Shown here piece after piece: positions 1 through 6,634 of a stretch of DNA of 38,439 bases (position 1 is its first letter; each line of letters starts with the position of its first letter). Below the pieces are notes generated by a model. It saw nothing but the letters and a program-made list of their open reading frames with translations, was not told where the DNA came from and did no database searches. The translations under genes and the position numbers were made by a program. The DNA comes from a virus. The DNA lies in IMG/VR virus record IMGVR_UViG_3300044985_000146, positions 1 to 38,439 of that record. One strand, 5' to 3'.

Positions 1-1682
1 CCAAAGAGCCGCACCTTAGCGATGCTCGTTATCTGTTCCGCGTCAAGTGGGCCGATACGGACGTTGCCGAGGCGATGTTCCCTGATCGAAAAGACGTACT
101 GCAGCGCACTGCCCGACACTCCGATCTGAATTTTTTTGAGGACGATGATGATTTCAATTTCACCAGTCTGTACGCAGACCATCGCAGTTCTCACCCTGTC
201 TTTGCCCGAGGCCGAAGTTTCCTAGATACGAGTTTCAATATCGGAAACCGGCGGCGTAGGAATAAGCTGATCGAGTGTTGGTATAGGAAGCCGGTCAACG
301 GGCAATTTCTTCGCAGTAAACCCCACGCATTGATGATGCCGGAATTGCTCGATCAACTGGATCGCGTCAACGGTACGCCGTTTGACGGATCTGACGAGAA
401 CCAGCAATTTCTCATCGACGGTGGCCTGGCGTCCGTATTCGATGCGGTGGAAATGCAGGTATGGGTGGCGATATGGACCGGCGATCACTTCCTGCAAAAC
501 GTCAAGAGCCCCTACCAGCACAACCGATTTCCGTTCACGCCAATTTGGGCCTATCGCCGCGACCGTGACGGTATGCCGTATGGCCCGATTCGCAACATGC
601 GCGATGCTCAGGAAGATCTGAACAAGCGCAGATCCAAAGCCCTGTTTATCCTCTCCACCAACCAACTCATCGGTGACGAGGATGCGTTCGAGGATTGGGA
701 AGAAGCCATTGACGAGGCCGCGCGGCCCGATGGTGTGCTGAAACATAAACGCGGGGCCACCTTTGAAATCAATCGCAATATCGACCTGGCTGCCGAACAC
801 GTTCAGCTAATGAATGACGATATTAGCTTTTTGGAAAGCGCCTCTGGCGTAACGGAGGAAAATCTTGGCGAGGTAACTAACACCAACTCAGGCACCGCAA
901 TCAATTTGAGGCAAACACAAGGCAGTGTGGTCACTGCCTTGCTGTTTGACAATCTGAGAGAAAGCATACAACTGCAGGGAGAACTTGAACTTTCCCTCAT
1001 TGAACAATTCTACGCCGAGCCCAAAATGGTGCGTATCGTGGACGATAACGGCCAAAGTGAATTTATGGGCATCAATCAGCGCCAGCAAGACGATCAGGGT
1101 CAACTGAGCGTAATGAACCCGATTACCGAGTCGCAGGCTGATTTCATTGTCGATACACAGGATTTCCGCGAAACAATACGCCTCGCCATGTTCGATCAGC
1201 TCATGGATATGACGCAAAAACTCGATCCACAGGTCACGATGCAGATTCTTGACCTGATTATTGATCTTTCCGATCTGCCTGGTAAGGATGAAATTGTCAG
1301 GCGCATCCGAAAGATTAACGGCATGACCGATCCGGATGATCCAAACCGCGAGGAAATAGAGGCCGCAGCAGCCGAGCAGGATCAAGAGGACAAGGACCGC
1401 GAGGATCGTGGCACTGACGCCAAGACTCGCAAGGATGAGTCAATGGCCGATAAGGTGCTGGCCGAGGCGGCTGGCGCTCGCGCTGATACGGTACAGGCCG
1501 CGCTTGAAATTGTGGCCGCCCTGAAAGGCGATAAGAATTTGGCGCAAGCTGTCGATATTATGATGGCTTCCGTACAATCCGATGGATCTGACACGGCGTT
1601 ACAGGCGACATTGCCCGGCCCGCCGAATCAGACCCTTGAAATAGACACGCCGTTTCTTGATGAAACGGATACTCAGCAATAG
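1..1682 (+). CDS. Portal protein, P22-like (5' end cut by window edge)
   Basis: The frame is open to the left edge, so the gene starts upstream. Codons before the first internal ATG at 75 read DARYLFRVKWADTDVAEAMFPD, which resembles a conserved stretch of P22-like portals. Counted from that ATG, residues 176-207 (RDAQEDLNKRRSKAL, then STNQLIGDEDAFED) and 256-284 (ASGVTEENLGE, then NTNSGTAINLRQTQGS) are further hallmarks of the family. The last 120 residues are acidic and helical, followed by a threonine-rich tail. Portals form the dodecameric ring through which DNA is packaged and ejected and on which the head assembles. About 560 residues are visible, and full P22-like portals are usually 650-750, so roughly the first 100-200 are missing. 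The scaffold and coat genes follow directly. The assignment rests on recognised sequence patterns, not on a search. Confidence 0.85.
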   Translation, partial: KEPHLSDARYLFRVKWADTDVAEAMFPDRKDVLQRTARHSDLNFFEDDDDFNFTSLYADHRSSHPVFARGRSFLDTSFNIGNRRRRNKLIECWYRKPVNGQFLRSKPHALMMPELLDQLDRVNGTPFDGSDENQQFLIDGGLASVFDAVEMQVWVAIWTGDHFLQNVKSPYQHNRFPFTPIWAYRRDRDGMPYGPIRNMRDAQEDLNKRRSKALFILSTNQLIGDEDAFEDWEEAIDEAARPDGVLKHKRGATFEINRNIDLAAEHVQLMNDDISFLESASGVTEENLGEVTNTNSGTAINLRQTQGSVVTALLFDNLRESIQLQGELELSLIEQFYAEPKMVRIVDDNGQSEFMGINQRQQDDQGQLSVMNPITESQADFIVDTQDFRETIRLAMFDQLMDMTQKLDPQVTMQILDLIIDLSDLPGKDEIVRRIRKINGMTDPDDPNREEIEAAAAEQDQEDKDREDRGTDAKTRKDESMADKVLAEAAGARADTVQAALEIVAALKGDKNLAQAVDIMMASVQSDGSDTALQATLPGPPNQTLEIDTPFLDETDTQQ

Positions 1683-1684
1683 CT

Positions 1685-1696
1685 TCGCAGGAGTGA
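1685..1696 (+). repeat. 12-base direct repeat, copy 1
   Basis: TCGCAGGAGTGA lies just after the portal stop and overlaps the AAGGAG ribosome binding site of the next gene by one base. An identical copy is at 2865-2876, in the leader of the capsid gene. Each contains an AGGA core. Confidence 0.6.
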
Positions 1697-1708
1697 AGGA
1701 GTAAAAAG

Positions 1709-2629
1709 ATGGGAACTGAAAACACAGCGGCAGCAGCCGCAGACACGCCAACCGATGAGGATTTGGCGAACTCAAAGCCCGGACTTTCCGATGAGGAAAA
1801 GGCCGCACTGAGCGCCGAGGACGATCAAGCCGGCGACGGTGACAAAGGCGATGAAGCAAAAGACGCAGCTACCCCTCCCCAGGGTGCGACGGACGCCGAT
1901 TCAACTGACGACGCCGCCGCCGGCGCTTCGGCTAAAGATATCCCTCGCGGCAGCGCGGCTAATCTTGAACTGCATCCGACCCGGAATATAGATATGGCAG
2001 CTATCGGGCAACGCATTGCCGATCTCGATGCCGTACAGGTGGATCTGGATAAGAAATACGACGATGAGGACTTGGACGCCAAGGAATACCTTGCTCAGTC
2101 CCGACTCATCACTCAAGAGCAAGGCGATCTAACCGCTGATGTGCGTGAGGCGCAGTTTGCGGCCAACGCCACCAAGAGCTTTGCTGCAACCGATTGGCAG
2201 CGATCTGTCAATGATTTCGTGTCAACCAACGATGAGTTTCAGACTGGCATCATGCAAGGCGCGCTCAATGCGGCTCTGAATGAGCTGTATGCCGACAACA
2301 AGAACATCGGATCTTCGCACAACTGGTATCTGCAAACCGCCGCCAACGCCGTGCGCGATCAGATTACGCCCGCGCAAGCTGCCGCTGATAATCCAAGTGA
2401 CAAGGATCCGAATAAAACTGCCGTGGCTGCCGCGAAAGCCGCTGCCAACAAGGCCGCCGATGCAAAAGGCAAGCTGCCGAAAACACTGGCCGATGTGTCG
2501 GTTTCTGACGATGCCGGGACTTCCAAGGATAAATTTGCTGATATAGACGGTATGAGCGGCATTGAACTGGAAGCCGCCTTGGCAAATATGACGCCGGATC
2601 AGGAACAAGAGTATTTGCGGGCCGAATGA
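1709..2629 (+). CDS. Probable scaffolding / head assembly protein
   Basis: The 306-residue product is strongly acidic and alanine-rich, with a disordered N-terminus (residues 1-85, runs of A, D, E, G and T). A helical middle follows (about residues 90-180, including IADLDAVQVDLDKKYDDEDL), then an Ala/Lys-rich segment and a short acidic C-terminus. No enzymatic motif is seen. Composition, size and position between portal and major capsid protein are typical of scaffolding proteins, which line the procapsid interior and leave before or during DNA packaging. The start is well supported: AAGGAG at 1696-1701 is 7 bases before the ATG. The stop overlaps the start of the next gene. Function is inferred from context and composition. 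A capsid maturation factor is the alternative. Confidence 0.6.
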   Translation: MGTENTAAAAADTPTDEDLANSKPGLSDEEKAALSAEDDQAGDGDKGDEAKDAATPPQGATDADSTDDAAAGASAKDIPRGSAANLELHPTRNIDMAAIGQRIADLDAVQVDLDKKYDDEDLDAKEYLAQSRLITQEQGDLTADVREAQFAANATKSFAATDWQRSVNDFVSTNDEFQTGIMQGALNAALNELYADNKNIGSSHNWYLQTAANAVRDQITPAQAAADNPSDKDPNKTAVAAAKAAANKAADAKGKLPKTLADVSVSDDAGTSKDKFADIDGMSGIELEAALANMTPDQEQEYLRAE

Positions 2630-2844
2630 TGGCTCACAGTTTTGTTACAGAAATGAAAACAGGCATGACCCTGCAGATTGATTTTGCAGGCGTAGTACCG
2701 GGCCTTTTGAATGGCGAGGGCATAGTTAATTTAACCCTTCGTCACAAAAAAGGTCGGTCTGCTCGCTTTGAAGTTGTCGCAGATGAGAGGGTGTCGATAG
2801 ACAAATACACCCCTAATGGTGTAAAACTCGCAGGCGAACAGTAA
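2626..2844 (+). CDS. Small CsrA-like protein in the head module
   Basis: This 72-residue protein is coupled to the scaffold gene by an ATGA overlap (a second ATG follows at 2629). It aligns by eye with the CsrA/RsmA fold. Residues 10-18 (MKTGMTLQI) match the first strand pattern RKVGESIII. Residues 33-60 (IVNLTLRHKKG, then RSARFEVVADERVSIDK) match the CsrA pattern of alternating strand residues, G, [VA]R, A, then VxVxR. An insertion of about 9 residues (21-29) separates the first two strands. Bacterial CsrA binds GGA motifs in mRNA leaders and controls translation. The two key arginines appear changed (R6 to Met10, R44 to Lys60), so RNA binding may differ or be lost. The resemblance is my own alignment, and a small structural protein remains possible. 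Confidence 0.45.
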   Translation: MMAHSFVTEMKTGMTLQIDFAGVVPGLLNGEGIVNLTLRHKKGRSARFEVVADERVSIDKYTPNGVKLAGEQ

Positions 2845-2864
2845 GACAATTTTGGTGTTGTGGG

Positions 2865-2876
2865 TCGCAGGAGTGA
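2865..2876 (+). repeat. 12-base direct repeat, copy 2
   Basis: TCGCAGGAGTGA, identical to 1685-1696. It sits 21 bases after the stop of the CsrA-like gene and 33 bases before the capsid start. It supplies an AGGA motif upstream of the GGAGG at 2896-2900. Confidence 0.6.
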
Positions 2877-2882
2877 CTGAAC

Positions 2883-2901
2883 ACTTCCAATTACCGGAGG
2901 T
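2883..2901 (+). promoter_or_regulatory. Hairpin enclosing the capsid gene ribosome binding site
   Basis: ACTTCC (2883-2888) can pair with GGAGGT (2896-2901), giving six pairs including one G-U, with a 7-base loop. The paired GGAGG is the Shine-Dalgarno of the major capsid gene, 9 bases before its ATG. Folding would hide the site. The stem is short, so any effect is probably modest or needs a bound protein. Confidence 0.35.
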
Positions 2902-2909
2902 AGTTACTC

Positions 2910-4037
2910 ATGGCGCGCACAATCATAGGATTAAACGATCCTAAAGCCGTAAAAAGATTCAGTGCGTTTCTGGCCGTCGATACCGCTCGTATCAGTTATT
3001 TCAACCGCAAGTTCATGGGTGTTGGCCCCGAGTCAGGGATGCCGATTCAAATGCTTCCGGAGCTTGAGAATGACGCTGGCGAGCAAATAACTTTTGATCT
3101 GATCATGCAGCTTCGGCAGCAACCGATTGAAGGCGATGACGTACAGGAAGGCACCGAAGAAGATCTCAAGTTCTACACTGATCAGGTTTATATAGATCAG
3201 ATGCGCGGCGGCGTTAATGTCGGCGGTAGAATGACGAGAAAAAGAACAATTCACGACTTGCGACGGATCTCTCGTCGCAGACAGTCGGAGTGGTGGGGCC
3301 GGGTATTCGATGAGTTGTTTTTCATCTACCTTTCCGGCGAACGCGGCGAGAACACCGAGTTCATTTTCCCAACCAGTTATGCCGGGTTTGCGAACAACCC
3401 GCTGCAGACTCCCGACGCGGATCACCGGCTCTACGGTGGTGACGCAACCAGCAAGGCGACAGTTGACGCCGCTGACATAATGGACACTGACGTTATCGAC
3501 CGGGCCAAAACCCGAGCGGTGATGATGGGTGGTGGTACGCAAGGCACCCCGCAGATTCAGCCCGTTATGATCGACGGTGAGGAACACTACGTTCTTCTAA
3601 TGTCGCCGTGGCAGGAGTTCGATCTCCGCACCGCTGCTGGCGCATCCAACTGGCTTGAAATCCAGAAGGCTGCCGCTACCGCCGAGGGTCGCAAGTCGCC
3701 AATTTTCAAGGGCGGCCTTGGGATGCACAATAATGTCGTACTTCAAAGTCATAAAGGAGTGCTTCGTTTTACAGACTACGGTTCCGGAACTGACGTACCG
3801 GCAGCAAGAGCCCTGTTCATGGGCGCTCAAGCTGGCGTTTGCGCGTTTGGTTCACCAGGCACCGGGCTCCGTTTCGACTGGCACGAAGAAAGCCGCGATA
3901 ACGGTAATCAGGTGGTAATTTCGACTTCCTCAATCTTCGGAATGAAGAAAACGAGATTCACCATCGAAGGCACAGCGAAGGACTTTGGCATCTTGGCGGT
4001 TGACACCGCTGCTGCTGATCCTGCTCCTGTAACTTAA
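2910..4037 (+). CDS. Major capsid protein, N4 gp56 / DUF4043 family
   Basis: The 375-residue product carries the recognisable pattern of N4 gp56-type coat proteins. It has DAGEQITFDL at residues 55-64, a following E-G-D-D turn, DLKFYTDQVYIDQMRG at 85-100, and GRMTRKRTIHDLR at 106-118. The later region has the expected hydrophobic strands (for example HYVLLMSPWQEFDLR) and a glycine-rich C-terminal half (FGSPGTGLRFDWHEE). Length is normal for the family. The protein forms the icosahedral shell and assembles around the upstream scaffold on the portal. The start has GGAGG at 2896-2900 with 9-base spacing. It is the most clearly identified structural gene here, and it indicates a HK97-fold capsid of the type used by N4-like and related phages. 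Confidence 0.9.
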   Translation: MARTIIGLNDPKAVKRFSAFLAVDTARISYFNRKFMGVGPESGMPIQMLPELENDAGEQITFDLIMQLRQQPIEGDDVQEGTEEDLKFYTDQVYIDQMRGGVNVGGRMTRKRTIHDLRRISRRRQSEWWGRVFDELFFIYLSGERGENTEFIFPTSYAGFANNPLQTPDADHRLYGGDATSKATVDAADIMDTDVIDRAKTRAVMMGGGTQGTPQIQPVMIDGEEHYVLLMSPWQEFDLRTAAGASNWLEIQKAAATAEGRKSPIFKGGLGMHNNVVLQSHKGVLRFTDYGSGTDVPAARALFMGAQAGVCAFGSPGTGLRFDWHEESRDNGNQVVISTSSIFGMKKTRFTIEGTAKDFGILAVDTAAADPAPVT

Positions 4038-4050
4038 TTGAGAGGACGAT

Positions 4051-4536
4051 ATGGCTACTAAAGAAACAGTAATGGCTTCAAAATCGGGCCTTGCGATTGC
4101 GTCAGCTCAGGCAGGACAGGTCACGGTTCAACGTGGTTCTTACCTCTTGACAGCCGTAGATGCGGTAGATTCGACGCTGCAACTGCGTATGGTCAAGCTG
4201 CCTGCTCAGCACAGGATTGTCGATCTTTACCTCGACAATGACAGTGTTGATACCTCAACGGGTGCCGCCATTGATATTGGCATCGAGGATTCTGTTCAGG
4301 ATCCTTCCGACACCACCAGCCTGTTGTTGTTTGGCACTGCGATTGATGTGCAGACAGACGCTAATCAGCAGGTAGTAATGTCGGCAGCCGCCGCGCTGTA
4401 TGCCGCAGTGGACTACGACAGGTACGTTGTCGTGACGTTTGAGACAGTCGCAACAACTGGCGAGATTGGTTACATTGCAGTGACCTTGATCTCGCGGCCG
4501 GAACTCGGTTCGCAGTTCGACGGTAACGCTAGTTAA
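4051..4536 (+). CDS. Small capsid-associated protein (decoration candidate)
   Basis: This 161-residue protein is encoded 13 bases after the capsid gene, with AGAGGA at 4041-4046 as ribosome binding site. It has a predicted beta-rich pattern (QLRMVKLPAQHRIVDLYLDND; YVVVTFETVAT; GYIAVTLISRPE), little charge clustering, and no signal peptide or enzymatic motif. Its place directly after the coat gene, with its own good ribosome binding site and a strong hairpin after its stop, suggests a product made in amount with the coat, such as a head decoration or stabilisation protein. I do not recognise a named family. The functional call is from position only. Confidence 0.6.
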   Translation: MATKETVMASKSGLAIASAQAGQVTVQRGSYLLTAVDAVDSTLQLRMVKLPAQHRIVDLYLDNDSVDTSTGAAIDIGIEDSVQDPSDTTSLLLFGTAIDVQTDANQQVVMSAAAALYAAVDYDRYVVVTFETVATTGEIGYIAVTLISRPELGSQFDGNAS

Positions 4537-4545
4537 TCTAAGTTA

Positions 4546-4567
4546 GCCCGCCCCATCCGGGGCGGGC
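4546..4567 (+). terminator. Perfect GC-rich hairpin, terminator-like without U-tract
   Basis: GCCCGCCCC (4546-4554), loop ATCC, GGGGCGGGC (4559-4567): nine perfect pairs beginning 10 bases after the stop codon. No run of T follows (GCTTATAGCC), so it is not a canonical intrinsic terminator. It may cause partial termination or protect the 3' end of the abundant head mRNA. It is the clearest break in an otherwise coupled gene cluster. Confidence 0.55.
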
Positions 4568-4593
4568 GCTTATAGCCTGGGGAGGGCAATGAT

Positions 4594-5169
4594 ATGCTGA
4601 TTGAGTGTAGACAGCGCCGTGATGCACGGCCCAACAAACGTGTCGGTCGTAAAGACCTAGACTTGGGCAGTAAGTCCAAGGTTCACGGTAAAAAATACTG
4701 GTTCAGGCCGCAACCGGATCTCATTACCAATGGTGGGGATCCGCTCGCGCATGTGTGCGTGGTTGATGATCCAAAGGCCATTGCCCGCTATTTGTCGATA
4801 GCCGAGGGTTATAACGAATTTGGCAAGCCGCCTCGCGTAGCGAAGGAAGGCGATAGCTTTGCGACTGGCGGCCAGCCAGCGGTCGAAACGGTTTTACTGG
4901 ACGATGGCGACAGTCTTGGTAAGGGTGATTCCGAACCATTTACCTCAGATCCACTCAAGCGCGCCCGCGAGCTGCAGGCCGAGTGGACACAGGATATGCT
5001 CGACCGGTCGGTGCATGATATCGTTAAGAACGTGCCGGGTCTGGATGATAGTGAGGTAGCGTTACTCTTTAACGGAGAGAAGAAGGGCCAGCAACGATCC
5101 GAGCTGTTATCCGCTTTGGATCCTGCTTTTGTTGCACCAGGGGAGACAGCAGAAATTTCTTTGGAGTAG
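4594..5169 (+). CDS. Hypothetical protein, head or connector region
   Basis: The 191-residue product is hydrophilic. The N-terminus is basic (RQRRDARPNKRVGRKDLDLG) and contains a compact segment KKYWFRPQPDL near residues 32-42 plus HVCVVDDPKAIARYLSIAEGY (about 50-70). The second half is acidic and helical (DPLKRARELQAEWTQDMLDR; VPGLDDSEVALLFNGEKK). The start ATG follows GGGGAGGG at 4580-4587. It lies between the head genes and the head-tail adaptor, 3 bases before the latter. That position suits a small connector or head-completion protein. I recognise no family motif, so function is left open. Confidence 0.6.
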   Translation: MLIECRQRRDARPNKRVGRKDLDLGSKSKVHGKKYWFRPQPDLITNGGDPLAHVCVVDDPKAIARYLSIAEGYNEFGKPPRVAKEGDSFATGGQPAVETVLLDDGDSLGKGDSEPFTSDPLKRARELQAEWTQDMLDRSVHDIVKNVPGLDDSEVALLFNGEKKGQQRSELLSALDPAFVAPGETAEISLE

Positions 5170-5172
5170 TGA

Positions 5173-5949
5173 ATGTCGGTCACTGGCGAACTGAAACCAC
5201 CCTTTACGCTTGAACAACTTGCCACCGTCTTTCGCCAGCGCGTTGATGATTTGCCGGGTGATATTGTCGATCAGGCTACCGCGTGGCAGAACGATGATGA
5301 TGGCCTGCTGTGGAAGAACGCCGAAATTTGCGGCTATGCAGATGAGGCGCAAACCGAAGTAGTGCGCCGCACTGGCGGCATCCTAGATCAGCACACAAAC
5401 GTCGGCATCAATCACATTACCGTAGCCGCCGGGGTGCAGGGCTACGCCTACGACAAACGCATCCTTAAAATCGACCGCATGAAATTTGTCGAGGACGCGA
5501 CCGGCGACGAATATGTTGTCACCAAAAGAGCGCCGCGCTGGATGGACGATCACCACCGAGAGTGGGATCTTGAGGGCAATGCGACCGGACAGGGCATTGT
5601 TGAATACTACGTCGAGTTCACCGAAGAAAAACAATTTAGACTCTGGCGAGTGCCAAGTGTCGCCGGCACCCTTCACCTGACCACCTACCGATTACCGGTC
5701 AACCGACTGTCTTGGACGTTGCGTAACAAGTTGCTGGAAGTACGCGACGAGTATCAATACGATATGTTGGATTGGATGATGTTTCGTGCCTACCTGAAAC
5801 GCGATGCGGAAACTGAGAACCCCGAGCTTGCAGGCATCCACAAGAGTCTATTTGATGAGCGAATTGGAGAACGACCCTCTGCAGACCTTGAATCGTTAAG
5901 GCGCAGAGAACATAAATTGGGCCGCCGAGTAACCACACATTTTTTCTAG
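5173..5949 (+). CDS. Head-tail connector / adaptor protein
   Basis: The 258-residue protein has the common layout of short-tailed phage adaptors. A helical N-terminus contains LLWKNAEICGYADEAQTEVV (residues 45-64), the usual motif in which a row of residues leads to a helix carrying the D/EAQ-E-V-R pattern. It is followed by a beta segment (GYAYDKRILKIDRMKFV, 90-106), an HREWDL turn and FRLWRVPSVAGTLHLTTYRLP, then a C-terminal helix. Adaptors of this type dock under the portal ring and link it to the tail, as gp4 does in P22. GGAG overlaps the previous stop at 5163-5166, which suggests coupled translation. The family pattern is well recognised, but the exact subfamily cannot be fixed without a search. 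Confidence 0.75.
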   Translation: MSVTGELKPPFTLEQLATVFRQRVDDLPGDIVDQATAWQNDDDGLLWKNAEICGYADEAQTEVVRRTGGILDQHTNVGINHITVAAGVQGYAYDKRILKIDRMKFVEDATGDEYVVTKRAPRWMDDHHREWDLEGNATGQGIVEYYVEFTEEKQFRLWRVPSVAGTLHLTTYRLPVNRLSWTLRNKLLEVRDEYQYDMLDWMMFRAYLKRDAETENPELAGIHKSLFDERIGERPSADLESLRRREHKLGRRVTTHFF

Positions 5950-5958
5950 GAGATAGTA

Positions 5959-6246
5959 ATGCCAAAATTACGACAAACCGTAAATGCCACTCTCGTTAAA
6001 ACAGTCACCGCCGATCTTGCCAGTATTGATTCGATCCTCTCGATCACGACCAGCATCACTGTACCGGGCGCAAAAGCCGGCAATATGTACTTGGTCGCAA
6101 TGGCTAATGCCGACCTCAATGCCGGCCTGGTGATTCAGAATCCCATCTTTTGCGAGGTTGACGGTACGTTGCTGGTTCGCGTAATAAATGCGACCGCTGG
6201 CGCGCTCAATCCCGGTGCTGCGGATATGCACGTTATCGGCCTGTAG
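5959..6246 (+). CDS. Small hypothetical structural protein
   Basis: A 95-residue, mostly beta-type protein (SIDSILSITTSITVPGAKAG; VIQNPIFCEVDGTLLVRVINATAG) with few charges and no signal peptide. A strong AGGAG at 5948-5952 overlaps the stop of the adaptor gene, and the spacing to the ATG is 6 bases. Small proteins of this composition (a central valine-rich sandwich ending in a conserved I-G-L) are common between connector and tail genes of short-tailed phages and are often virion components. I cannot name a family. Confidence 0.6.
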   Translation: MPKLRQTVNATLVKTVTADLASIDSILSITTSITVPGAKAGNMYLVAMANADLNAGLVIQNPIFCEVDGTLLVRVINATAGALNPGAADMHVIGL

Positions 6247-6256
6247 GATTACCAGC

Positions 6257-6631
6257 ATGACCAGCAAGGTTGGTGCAGTCGCAATACTGCTCTCGCTTGG
6301 CGCTCTAGCGGGAGCGGCGACTGCGACCAAAACCTTTTGGGACGATTACGGCTGGATCATCGCGGAGCAATACCGCGAAGATCACATGAACGCCGTGTCA
6401 GCTCAGCAGATTGAGGACGTTGTGGATCTGCTCGGGGATCTGAAAGAGTCTCAGGACCGCAATCACGAACATTGGGAGTGCGACGAGCTGGACGAAGAAA
6501 TTCCCGAACTGGAACTGAGGCTGCTAGAGGCCGGCACCAATGCGGAGAAGGTTGCAATCGGCCGCGCTTTGGAGAAAAAGCGCGAGCTATGGGACGAGCT
6601 GGATTGCAAACGCTTCACTGATCTGGATTAG
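6257..6631 (+). CDS. Small membrane-anchored hypothetical protein
   Basis: The 124-residue product begins with a hydrophobic stretch at residues 5-23 (VGAVAILLSLGALAGAATA), a membrane anchor or signal sequence. It is followed by a long, very charged helical region (IEDVVDLLGDLKESQDRN; LEKKRELWDELDC) with cysteines at 75 and 117. An in-frame ATG exists upstream at 6188, but it lies inside the previous gene. The start at 6257, 10 bases after the preceding stop, puts the hydrophobic segment at the N-terminus and is preferred, although its ribosome binding site is weak. The layout (N-terminal anchor plus charged coil) resembles inner-membrane spanins, but no lysis genes accompany it. A membrane-related role in DNA entry is another possibility. 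Function unknown. Confidence 0.55.
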   Translation: MTSKVGAVAILLSLGALAGAATATKTFWDDYGWIIAEQYREDHMNAVSAQQIEDVVDLLGDLKESQDRNHEHWECDELDEEIPELELRLLEAGTNAEKVAIGRALEKKRELWDELDCKRFTDLD

Positions 6632-6634
6632 CTC

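Noticed and set aside
6188-6256. Upstream ATG extension of the small membrane protein
   Set aside because: The extension lies inside the preceding gene and would place a basic leader before the hydrophobic segment. The start at 6257 just after the stop is simpler.
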